A stretch of DNA of 44,551 nt from an uncultured Verrucomicrobiota bacterium (GTDB taxonomy: Bacteria; Verrucomicrobiota; Verrucomicrobiia; Opitutales; Seribacteraceae). How positions within the stretch are numbered: the first letter of the stretch is position 1; each line of letters begins with the position of its first letter. A program made the position numbers and the translations under genes. A model generated the notes under the pieces. It saw nothing but the letters and a program-made list of their open reading frames with translations, had not been told where the DNA came from and made no database searches. The stretch lies in the NCBI GenBank assembly GCA_902618175.1, contig CACMZN010000015.1, positions 1 through 44,551 on the forward strand, given 5' to 3'. Of the stretch, positions 1 to 9,200 are shown piece after piece.

Positions 1-42
1 ATGCCCACCTCCAGTGGATGAACTCATAATCATCAATTTCAT
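1..42 (-). CDS. Glycosyltransferase, MGDG synthase/GT28-like (5' end only)
   Basis: Only the first 14 codons lie in the window; the gene runs off the left edge. They read M-K-L-M-I-M-S-S-S-T-G-G-G-H. A short hydrophobic strand followed by S/T-x-GGGH is the N-terminal signature of the monogalactosyldiacylglycerol synthase / processive diacylglycerol glucosyltransferase branch of GT28, where it forms the first Rossmann strand and glycine loop. The gene follows DUF1015 on the same strand with a 77-base gap and no strong ribosome binding site. A second ATG at codon 4 is an alternative start. The family call rests on this motif alone. Confidence 0.5.
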   Translation of the reverse strand, partial: MKLMIMSSSTGGGH

Positions 43-119
43 TGGCAAAAAACCAAATCGAACTAATCAAGGGCTGATATGATTCGATAGAGTACAAATT
101 CTATCATTCTCTCTACACC

Positions 120-1358
120 CTATTCCAGATCGTGAATAAAAAGTCCGCTGCGTAGCTTTGGTTCGAACCATGTGGTTTTGGGCGGCATAATCTCACCTAT
201 GTCGGCAATCGCAAGAAGTTCTTCCATCGATACGGGATATAGTGCAAAAGCCAAAGCCATCTCACCGGAATCAACTCGTTTCTCAAGTTCTGACAAGCCT
301 CTTATTCCTCCAACAAAATCAATGCGGTCGTCCTTTCTCAGATCCTGAATTCCAAGAATGGGTTCTAGGACAAGTCTGGAAAGCAAGGTGACGTCCAAAT
401 CATCCTTCGGATTTGAAGTCGCATGTCTATTTTTAACTTTTAATTCGTACCATTGCCTATCCAAATAGGTTGAAACGATACCTTTCCTGCTCGGAGATTT
501 TGCTTCGATTAATTTTGTTATTTCAAAAACTTCACTCAATTCGTTTAGAAAATCATTTGGCTTGAGACCATTCAAATCTCGAACCACCCGGTTATAATCG
601 AAGATCTTAAGTTGATCTTCGGGAAAGAGAACCGCCATAAAGAAATTATACTCCTCTTCTCCGGTATGAGATGGGTTTTGTTCTTTCCTTTGTCTTCCAA
701 CTCTTGCAGCAGCTGCGGTACGGTGGTGTCCATCAGCGACATAGAGACTTTCAACTGAAAGTAACTTTTGTTCAATGATTTCAATCCTTCTCTCATCTTC
801 GACAACCCAAAGCTCATGTCGAACGCCATCTTCTGCAACAAAATCATATTCACTCTGATCAGTCATTATTTCCTTAACCATATGATCTATTGAATGCTCA
901 GCCCGATAAGAGAAAAATACTGGCTCAGCATTGGCATTTTGGGTATTTATATGCCTGACCCGATCATTTTCCTTTATCGTCCTAGTGAGCTCATGCTTTC
1001 TGATTTTTCCTTCATAATATTCATTGCATGAGCAACATCCTACAATGCCAGTCTGACTTCGACCATCCATTGTCAGCCTGTAAACATAAAAGCAAGCTTT
1101 TGAGTCTTGTATGAAAATTCCCTCATTTAAAAATTCGGTCAATTTCTTTTTCCCCTGGAGATAGACCTCCTCGGAATAGGGATCGATTCCGGGTGGTAGA
1201 TTAATTTCGGGTTTGATGACTTGGAGAAAAGATACTGGATTTCCGTCAGCTTCAATCCTTGCCTCTTTAGAATTCAAGACATCGTAAGGTCGAGAAGCTA
1301 CTCTTGATGAAGCTTCGATAGTGGGTCTCAAAGCTCTGAAAGGTCGGAATGTAGCCAT
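120..1358 (-). CDS. DUF1015 family protein
   Basis: The product is 412 residues long and matches the widespread cytosolic DUF1015 family, whose biochemical role I do not know. Landmarks are the N-terminal FRPFRALRPT segment, PYDVL near residue 24, RKHELT near 120, and ADGHHR near 208, which is the family's most recognisable motif. I chose the ATG at 1358 because the protein begins there with the typical M-A-x-x-x-P-F-R-A; an ATG ten codons upstream adds a non-conserved hydrophobic stretch. It follows csrA by 43 bases on the same strand and may be the last full gene of the flagellar transcription unit. In other genomes the family often sits near serine biosynthesis genes, so the flagellar location is probably incidental. 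Confidence 0.85.
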   Translation of the reverse strand: MATFRPFRALRPTIEASSRVASRPYDVLNSKEARIEADGNPVSFLQVIKPEINLPPGIDPYSEEVYLQGKKKLTEFLNEGIFIQDSKACFYVYRLTMDGRSQTGIVGCCSCNEYYEGKIRKHELTRTIKENDRVRHINTQNANAEPVFFSYRAEHSIDHMVKEIMTDQSEYDFVAEDGVRHELWVVEDERRIEIIEQKLLSVESLYVADGHHRTAAAARVGRQRKEQNPSHTGEEEYNFFMAVLFPEDQLKIFDYNRVVRDLNGLKPNDFLNELSEVFEITKLIEAKSPSRKGIVSTYLDRQWYELKVKNRHATSNPKDDLDVTLLSRLVLEPILGIQDLRKDDRIDFVGGIRGLSELEKRVDSGEMALAFALYPVSMEELLAIADIGEIMPPKTTWFEPKLRSGLFIHDLE

Positions 1359-1401
1359 AAGGAAGTACAAAATCTTGTTGCAAACCAAACAACTACCGAT
1401 C

Positions 1402-1704
1402 TTAAGCAGGGTTTTTCTGCTTCGAATCCGATGTAGCTTTCTTGGCTCTCATCTGAGCAATCAATTTTTTTGCTGAACCAGCAGCAAGCGTACTTTTGAG
1501 GGGACTTTGAGCTGGAATGCTTGATACTACCGCAGCCTGATTTGATGACTGCATTTCTTCTAAAATCTCTCTTCGAAGAATTGAAATGGAACGCGGAGCC
1601 GAAATTCCAATTTTTACGGAATCACCTTCAATTTTTGTAATTGAAATTTCGATTTCATCACCAATTGAGATCCCTTGGTCAACTTTTCGAGATAAAATCA
1701 GCAT
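1402..1704 (-). CDS. csrA: CsrA carbon storage/flagellin translation regulator
   Basis: CsrA is a small homodimeric RNA-binding protein that represses translation by binding GGA motifs in mRNA leaders. The first 55 residues are canonical: MLILSRK, then GDEIEISI, then VKIGISAP and the helix ILRREI. The protein is 100 residues, against 60-75 for most CsrA. The surplus is a C-terminal tail rich in Ala, Ser and Lys, ending in basic residues. It lies 19 bases downstream of fliW. In bacteria with this pair, FliW sequesters CsrA until flagellin is exported, which couples flagellin translation to hook completion. The presumed target, flagellin mRNA, is not in this window. Confidence 0.93.
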   Translation of the reverse strand: MLILSRKVDQGISIGDEIEISITKIEGDSVKIGISAPRSISILRREILEEMQSSNQAAVVSSIPAQSPLKSTLAAGSAKKLIAQMRAKKATSDSKQKNPA

Positions 1705-1723
1705 AGTCTCTCAAATCTTATAT

Positions 1724-2179
1724 TCAGAGACCCTCGCCACTTATATCCAAAATGTGGCGAGCCGAATATTCTTCATGATTATTTATTATGCACTGCTTAC
1801 CGACAAGAGAATTACGGTTAACAATGATCGGCCCAACCAAATTCAAGGATATTCTACCGGATTGATCAGGAAGAAGGGTAACAATATTTAAGATCATCGT
1901 ATCCATAGGACTACTTATCTCCAAGTGCTTTACATCGGCATCTGCAATTTCAACCGTGTAGTTGGGAATAATTCCACCAGGTTCCAGAACAATGAAGGCA
2001 AGACCATCGCTTTTGTTTTCTCGGAGCCACATGAATGGCAACTCCTCCTGATCAAAAACCAATTCCATTGAACGAATTTCAGGGAAGCCAAAGAGTCCAT
2101 AAGGCAGTTCAATTTTGTTCCTCTGAACATTAGTTCCAAAAGCTTGGTTAAATGCATCTTCGTCAATCTTGAGTTTCAT
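1724..2179 (-). CDS. fliW: FliW flagellar assembly factor
   Basis: The product is 151 residues. FliW binds flagellin and allosterically antagonises CsrA, forming a three-part switch with flagellin. Family features include the early G-L-x-G-F-P-E segment near residue 27, the FMWLRE region, a conserved acidic patch, and the late SLVGKQ motif typical of FliW C-termini. An in-frame TTG lies one codon upstream, but the ATG at 2179 is the simpler start. It sits 11 bases after the flgL stop and upstream of csrA, so flgL, fliW and csrA form the distal end of the operon. This placement couples the regulators to junction-protein synthesis. Confidence 0.93.
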   Translation of the reverse strand: MKLKIDEDAFNQAFGTNVQRNKIELPYGLFGFPEIRSMELVFDQEELPFMWLRENKSDGLAFIVLEPGGIIPNYTVEIADADVKHLEISSPMDTMILNIVTLLPDQSGRISLNLVGPIIVNRNSLVGKQCIINNHEEYSARHILDISGEGL

Positions 2180-2190
2180 CAAAAGAGAAA

Positions 2191-5100
2191 TTACAAATAA
2201 TTAAGTAGAGAATTATTAAGCAGTTGAGCACCGACTTGCATGGCTGCTTGATAAGCCGTGGATACTCTTGTCAAACGCATGATTGCTTCCGAAAGATCTA
2301 GGTCCAAATCACGAGACACTCGTTTGTCGATTTCCATGAAGTAGTCTTCATCATGAGCCCGGACTGTCTCCATGCGAACAAGACTTGCGCTGATCTGACC
2401 CATGCTGTTAATTATCGTGTTTTCTTGCGCAAGCAAAGTTTGTTCAGCACCTTCCAACAAATCGTTGGCTTCAGCTGGGTTTTGAGACATCAAACCTTCT
2501 CTGAGGTCAATCATTGCAGATATGCTACTGGCGAGTTCCTTCGTATTTCCACCCTCTGCACTGAGAAACGAAGAGACCTTACTGTCTTTTCCTATGAAAA
2601 ATTCAGAGTTTTCATCAGATCCCATGTAAGTGACGCTTTTTATGTTTCCTTCTTCATCGCGATGATCTAGAAAAGTTTTGGTTCCAGTGGCAAAGGAAAA
2701 GGTATCTCCTATTTCGGCACCATCCTGCAAAGCGTGAATTCTCTCGCTCAAGTTTACAGGATCGTAAGTGCCCACCGACCCAAGTTTCAGATCATCGGGA
2801 CTTATGATAAGAGAAGTGTTCGCCACATAATATCTGTTGTATTCTGGATCAAAAAGCTGATCACCTGGATTCAAAACATAATCCTCTTCTCTGGATTCTA
2901 CGATTTTTTGGATAACTCCTGTTCTGGGAGTCTCATCCAAAACAAACCCCGTCACTTTAAAGGGACCTGGATCATTGCTGTCTGATCCCCAAATGATTTT
3001 TGCACTTAATTTCGTCCCATCTTCAGTAAGAATGGTGGCAGTATCAAATTGAGGAGGGACGTTGCCTTCCGCGTCCAAACCGAAAAAATATCTTCCCCTA
3101 TCCTCAATCTTCAGACCCACAACTTGACCGTTTGCATCGATGACTGCCTTTGCCTTTGCATCTACACCTGCCCTTCCTGAAAGAGGAATGGAAACTTCTG
3201 GTGGGTTATCTGGCTCAACTTCGAACATCAAAACATGATCAAGCGGTTCGCCAACTTGAATCCAGCGGTTGTTGGGAACGGTGACTGTGTTGTTGGCAGA
3301 ATCCGTAACCACGAATCCACTATCGTCCAAAAGAGGAATTTCCTCGTCGTTGGGCTTGATGGTGACAATTTCAGAAGAAGAACCTGCGCCGGTACGTACA
3401 AGGGCAGAATTGCCCCCCGTATAGTCTATCCTTTGGTAATATTTGCCTTCGAAAAGAACAATCTGGTTGTAATCGTAGTGTGAATCATACGACCACTCCA
3501 TTCCCTGTTGATCTGCCCTTACACTTATGTCTCCCGGATCAAGTACTTCACCAACTGGCCTAAAATCCGATGAATTAGATTTTATTTCTCCTATTGCAAC
3601 TGGATCAGAGGGTGTCTTCAAAGCAACATAATATAAATCCTCTTCCGGGTCGTAAACGTAATCCCCTTTCTCAACTGAAACCAAGTCACTTCCCTCAAAG
3701 ATGATCTCTTTGCCTTCGGTAGGTAAATGATCTCCAAGCAAAAAAACATTTCCATCTGAACGGGCTGTAATTTCAGCGAGACCCGATACACTCGACAAGT
3801 CTTCTGTTCCGGACAAGGAAACGTTCTCCGAAGCCAGATAGTAAGTGTTGACTTCATTTTCGGAGTGAAGGACATGCTCTCCTCTAGCTACCTCTAAGCT
3901 TTCCCCTTTATAAAAAGTATGGACAACTCCGGTAGGTGGAAATTCGAGCTGCAAATCTTCGAAAATTTCAGTATCCAAACTTCCAGGTTCGGTGATCAAA
4001 TAATACTTTCCTTGAAAGGAAACCACTTGATTTCTCATACTTTCCGAGTCCAACGCTGGATCTCCGAGAATGGACTCAACCTCATTCATTTCCAAAATAT
4101 TTCCTTTTATGAAAAGACCATCGTAAATTTGTCCATCCTTTGGAACAGCGGACAAGCGATAATGCATAGTTTCGGGATCGAAAGCAATATGACCTTGGTG
4201 ATTGGACCCGTTTGCTTCCATCTCGCCCACCCCCAGAAAAACTTTTCTAATGGGCCAGACATCCGCTTCGGCTTCTTTGGAATAAAGTGGATCATCGGGA
4301 GACATCTTAGAGAATATGTACTGAGAATAATGATTTTCCGCATCCACTTCGTCGGTGAACAACTTACCGTCAGGAGCCATGTAAAAAGGCTTCTTTTGCT
4401 CGCCCACAACTTTTATCTCCCAGTCCTCCCTCCTTTGGTCATAACCACTTGGCAATTCTCTCCAATATGTTGCACCTGAATTCGCCGGATCGTGGTTGAA
4501 ATTAAGATCAGTTTTTGATTCGTAAAGAATTCCATCCTTTTGGACTACGTCACCAATATAATAGTAATCGAGTCGACGCCAGTTGTCGGCATGAACAATG
4601 TTTAGTCCAACCATACCCTCGCTCGGATTTTGATCTACTGAAAGTTCACGGGTGATATATCCGGCAAACACTGCAGACCTTACTAGATCCTGTTGCTTGG
4701 ATGAAAGGGATTGAAAGGATTCACCAGGAAATTGTAGTTCAGTTTCAAGGGCAAGTTGATCATTGATCCAATCACCCGAAAAAACCTTTTGTTCAATGAT
4801 CGCTTGTTGATCTGCGGAAAGATCTGTAAATTCGAGGGTACTGCTTTTGTCTGGCACCGCATTTAAAAATTGCTCACGAAGAACCAGGTTGTCAAAGAAT
4901 GCATTGCGAACCATCTCTTGAGCAGCACCATCCAAATCGTTATAACCTAGATAATCACCTGAATCGAATCGAGCCTTTAAAATATCACTTTTGTTTTCGA
5001 CCAAAAATTCAGGCAGATTGGTAATCGTTAAAACATGATTTTCTTGCGGGTTCATTTTATAAAAACCATTTTCGTTCTCTCCAACTGCTTCCAATTGATA

Positions 5101-6276
5101 TTTGCCTGACAACGGATTGGTGGAAATTGTATATAATCCTGAACTGAGTTCATCGTTGTTCGTCAAGTCTTGGATTTGTGCATCCGAAAATTCAAACACA
5201 TGCGGTATGCTGAGAAGGGTTTGGTAGTTCAAACCTTCAATAATCTCATCGATCGACTCTGCTTCGCTATCGAACAGTTCATTCATCTTTTGAGATGAAA
5301 ATACAGAAAATCTAACAATTTCCTGCTCCATCTCACCTAAGTCTTGAAATCCCGAACCAGGGTACCGAGCATTTGCTTCTTCATCCAATTGTCTGTTCAA
5401 TTGTTCAGGAAAATAGAAATTTGGATCCCAACGATGTACGAATTGAGCGGTGGCGGAAAATTTCTTTCCGACGTTTCCAGCAACTTCGAGTTCACCTCCT
5501 GGAGTAACTTTAGCAATCAGATGCAAATCTGGATCGTTCAAGTTGACAAAGTTTAGATGTGGACGAACAAAAGCTTTGAAATTGGCATTTTCATCGTCGA
5601 AAATAGGTGATTCTGCCAGCGTTCCTTTGTCGTTGTTAATCAAATTTTTCAATGTCGCAAGAAGTTCATTGGACAACAAACCATCGGTCTTTGCTTCAAC
5701 GACATATTCTCTACCATTCAACTGCAAAATCACCTGCTCCCCAGTGATCAGACTACGTTGGCCATCCCTGCGTGACGCACCAACCAAGTTTTTATCCAAA
5801 GAAAAGGTAACTGTCTGAGACTCTCCCCTCTCAACTATTGAACTACCAAATTCAGGCTTCAATTGGGTTCCACCGAACAAAGCCCTATCCCGGTGCTTTG
5901 CGTTCAGACGATTCAGGGCTTCCTCAACTAATTCATTGATCTCGTATGCATAAGTTTCATTTGCTGTCGCATTAAGTCCTGTGCCTGCAAGACGAACAAT
6001 CTCCTGACCACGTGTATTGAGTTTATGGAAATGATCCAGATTCAAATGACCTGCATTCAAAAATTCTGAAGCATATGATGCATTTCTCTGATACTGAGAA
6101 AGTGTACTTTTCTCCGTATCCAATGTAATTACTCTACCCATTCTCAATCCATCATCTTCAGGAAGAGTGATTTTCTGACCAGATGAAATTTGAGCATTCA
6201 AGCGAATCCGATCCTGCTCCAATTGACGAATGGTGCTAGTCACTTGCTCGGATGTGCTAAGGTTGGATACTCTCAT
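2191..6276 (-). CDS. flgL: FlgL, giant modular hook-filament junction protein (HAP3)
   Basis: FlgL joins hook to filament and is secreted through the flagellar export gate. The ends are normal: the N-terminal helices (residues 1-140) start with MRVSNLSTSEQVTSTI and contain RALFGGTQ; the C-terminal helix (about 1240-1361) carries AIMRLTRVSTAYQAAMQ and ends LLNNSLLNYL. Typical FlgL is 300-450 residues; this one has 1361. The insertion holds four helical repeats (292-546), a CBM5/12-like unit (563-608) with W565 and W605, further GD/E-x-V...YY units near 748, 798, 870, 936 and 1137, and a glycine/tyrosine repeat near 1040-1075. No cysteines are apparent, as expected for an exported axial protein. 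It follows flgK by 15 bases. The functional role of the insertion is unknown. Confidence 0.93.
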   Translation of the reverse strand: MRVSNLSTSEQVTSTIRQLEQDRIRLNAQISSGQKITLPEDDGLRMGRVITLDTEKSTLSQYQRNASYASEFLNAGHLNLDHFHKLNTRGQEIVRLAGTGLNATANETYAYEINELVEEALNRLNAKHRDRALFGGTQLKPEFGSSIVERGESQTVTFSLDKNLVGASRRDGQRSLITGEQVILQLNGREYVVEAKTDGLLSNELLATLKNLINNDKGTLAESPIFDDENANFKAFVRPHLNFVNLNDPDLHLIAKVTPGGELEVAGNVGKKFSATAQFVHRWDPNFYFPEQLNRQLDEEANARYPGSGFQDLGEMEQEIVRFSVFSSQKMNELFDSEAESIDEIIEGLNYQTLLSIPHVFEFSDAQIQDLTNNDELSSGLYTISTNPLSGKYQLEAVGENENGFYKMNPQENHVLTITNLPEFLVENKSDILKARFDSGDYLGYNDLDGAAQEMVRNAFFDNLVLREQFLNAVPDKSSTLEFTDLSADQQAIIEQKVFSGDWINDQLALETELQFPGESFQSLSSKQQDLVRSAVFAGYITRELSVDQNPSEGMVGLNIVHADNWRRLDYYYIGDVVQKDGILYESKTDLNFNHDPANSGATYWRELPSGYDQRREDWEIKVVGEQKKPFYMAPDGKLFTDEVDAENHYSQYIFSKMSPDDPLYSKEAEADVWPIRKVFLGVGEMEANGSNHQGHIAFDPETMHYRLSAVPKDGQIYDGLFIKGNILEMNEVESILGDPALDSESMRNQVVSFQGKYYLITEPGSLDTEIFEDLQLEFPPTGVVHTFYKGESLEVARGEHVLHSENEVNTYYLASENVSLSGTEDLSSVSGLAEITARSDGNVFLLGDHLPTEGKEIIFEGSDLVSVEKGDYVYDPEEDLYYVALKTPSDPVAIGEIKSNSSDFRPVGEVLDPGDISVRADQQGMEWSYDSHYDYNQIVLFEGKYYQRIDYTGGNSALVRTGAGSSSEIVTIKPNDEEIPLLDDSGFVVTDSANNTVTVPNNRWIQVGEPLDHVLMFEVEPDNPPEVSIPLSGRAGVDAKAKAVIDANGQVVGLKIEDRGRYFFGLDAEGNVPPQFDTATILTEDGTKLSAKIIWGSDSNDPGPFKVTGFVLDETPRTGVIQKIVESREEDYVLNPGDQLFDPEYNRYYVANTSLIISPDDLKLGSVGTYDPVNLSERIHALQDGAEIGDTFSFATGTKTFLDHRDEEGNIKSVTYMGSDENSEFFIGKDSKVSSFLSAEGGNTKELASSISAMIDLREGLMSQNPAEANDLLEGAEQTLLAQENTIINSMGQISASLVRMETVRAHDEDYFMEIDKRVSRDLDLDLSEAIMRLTRVSTAYQAAMQVGAQLLNNSLLNYL

Positions 6277-6291
6277 AAATTTGATTTACAA

Positions 6292-9200
6292 CTACCTAAT
6301 CAGACTCATCACTACCAGTTCGAGCATTTTGTCGAGGGTATTTAAAACCCGAGATGAGGCCTGAAACGATCTTTGGAATTGCATCAAATCTGCTACTTCT
6401 TCATCAATCGAAACTGCACTTACTGCTCTTCTCTGATCAAGAAGCAGAGATTCTACGCTGTTTTGATGGGCAATGTTATCATTCAAATCTGCCGCCGAAT
6501 TTCCAATCGCCGTATTCATGTCAGATATGGCTTGTGAAAATTTTCCATTCGACATTTCAGCTATGGCGAGAGCAACGTCGTTGGCTCCCTCAGCAAAATC
6601 AAAAGTTGCTATGATTGACTTTGGGGTAAGGTCATCATCCATCCTCAGACTTGAAGCCAGGTTCCAAGAATTATTCAGCACAGCATCAAAAGAAAAGCTA
6701 TCTCCCAGAGCAAACATCTTAGTACCGGGCGTAACTTTGAATGGAATAGTTTCATAAGCCAAAAGTAAGGATCTACCATCATCTTCATTTCCCAAAACAC
6801 GATCATCTCCGGGAAACTCAGAATCAAGTTCGGTAGTTACGAATTTCATCCTCCGACCTTCACCATATAGAGAAAAGTCCGTGATATCGTAAAACAGATC
6901 ATAATTCTCTTGCAGAGGATAACTGTCTGGATCGATTCCGGTCAATTCCTGTTCATTAAGCAGATGCTCCTTATATTCGTTGGGAAAAACTAAAGTCGAA
7001 TTTACTACTCTGAATGTATCGCTCTCGGCATAAGGCAAAGTCATATCCACCTCATCCCTGTAAACTTTCATTTCCCCGTTACCTTCAGCTCCATAGATCG
7101 GACTGGTCAGTCCATAATTCAGATAATCTTCTGCCCAGATCGGATTCATATCCTGAGTTGCTCTGGTTAGGTTTGCATCGAAGCCAAACAGATATGCTCC
7201 TGGTTCGTCATTCGGGTTGTAGATTTCATTGGTTGCCAGAACAAAATCGCTAACCAGAGAATTAAGCGATTGCCTGAAGGTATCCATCTCACCGAAACGA
7301 ACCTCCTGGTAACCTGATATCGATCCTGATTCCAATTTCAACTCAATTCCATCCACGAAAACACCATCTGATGAGGGAAAGGAGATTCCCTCATTAAGGA
7401 TATTAAATCCGGTGATTTCTCCATTCTTAACCGTAGCCTCCGCAACTCCTAAATTTAATTTCTGGAGCGTCCCATTTTCCAAATTGTAACCGATTGGAGC
7501 TGATTTCCTCAAAAATTCATTCGAGTCTCCGCTTGGATCAATTTGTTGAGGATCAAAAACATGGAAATAATTAGACCACTTTTCGTCGTTGGGATTGAAA
7601 GAATCAAAATCTTGCTGATTCCAAAGTATGAGTTGATCTGAAGAAATTGCGGGAATAGTACCTGGGTTCGAATGCACCAAGAAAAAGGTCTTCTCCTCAG
7701 GATTTTCATCGCTTTCATACGCATACACCTTGCCGGTTTGATCAAAAGAATAATATTCGATTGGTTGATCATCCTGTGACAATTGAACCTGCAAGTCGAT
7801 TGCCTCTTCTATGAAAGCGTTTACCTGAATGTCATCAGTGGTATCATTAAGACTGCCAACCAATACATCGTATTCGGTATTTCCATCTACATCTTTCCGA
7901 ACGATTCCGTTTTTAACATAGTAGCCATTTTCATCAGGTTCTTCAGTCAGATTGGAAAATTTGGGCAAAGCATTGCCCAAATTATAAAAATCAAGTGAAA
8001 GATCCGGATCATCAACGGATAAATCAGCTCCTGCTGCTATGTTGCGTATCGCCTGATAATATTGAAAGTCTCCGCTTTCTTGAGGGTACCTAAAGACTTC
8101 ACCAGCCTGATATGAACGAACCGTAACTGTGGTTGCAGTTCCTGATGCTACACCGATCTCCTGTTTGACGTTGGCAAAGTTACCGATGGTGATTTGAGGA
8201 CCGAGGTTTTGCAATCCATTGAATTCATTTTCCAAATCAGAAGGCAGGGTTGAAATGTCACTCCCAGATGGAAGTCCGTCCGCGGCAGTCACCAAATAAT
8301 AATTTCCTTCGAAAAACATAACATCTCCATTGTCATATGATTCTCCGGTAACGGTTCTGATGTCCTCTGAAGGAGTCCCAGGTTCGAGTAAAACGGGGGC
8401 AACTTCAGTTCTGGCTTGGTAAAGTTGATCTTCATACAAAATCTGTTCACCGACCAAGAAGGAATCCAAATGAGAATACTTGAGCTTAGTTTCCTCCACA
8501 AATCCATTCGGAGCCGAGCTGATTTGCATGAATTTTTTTTCATCCGACAAGGCATCATCCTTCTGCGTATCTGAAAGGGCTTGGTAATAAGACCCTCCCT
8601 GATAAAAAACCTCGCCTTCCTTTCTAGCTATGAAAGAGTTGCTCGAAGAATGATTTAAAGCTTCTGCTTGAGTTGAAGAAAGAGCAACTCCTCTATCCGT
8701 TGCCATTCCATTTGCAGGAGCATTTAAAGTTGCCGCTTCGTTATCTGCAGTAACTGCAATCCCATTTTCAATGTCTGGAAATGTTACTTGGTCACCAATA
8801 ATCTGAGTGGGTGCAACATCGCTATCGGTTGATTCCAAAATGTCTACTGATTCATTCGACTTTGGGGGAAAAAGAGTAACAATGAGGGGATTTTCCGAGT
8901 CATCGTACTTAGATCCACCATTCAGAACTTCAAGTCTACCCAACTTACCTTCAGCGTCAATTTTTGCAGTCACGCGGGCAGGTTGTCCAGTAGGGTCTTC
9001 AGGAAGAGCAACGTTGAATTCCTGACCCCATTGGTTTTGTAGAAATCTTTCTCCTGTAGAATCAAGCAGGACAACGTTTTCCCCGTTTGTTCCACTTGCG
9101 AACAAGTTAATGAAACCGGTGGGCTTTCCACCCAGCGTTTCTTCCTCTACCTCAAAGTCTATAATTTGAGCTAGTTCTTCCAAAAGGGCTTGCCTGCGGT

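Noticed and set aside
77-104. Terminator after DUF1015
   Set aside because: GATAGA and TCTATC can pair around an eight-base loop, but the stem is short and AT-rich and no T run follows on the minus strand.
3919-4479. A 186-codon plus-strand frame opposite flgL
   Set aside because: It falls in the repeat-bearing insertion of flgL, whose minus-strand frame is intact for 1361 codons; the antisense frame has no recognisable features.
2191-6276. FlgL as an artefactual fusion or assembly error
   Set aside because: The frame is continuous with consistent composition, both termini are FlgL, and FlgK next door shows the same kind of insertion.
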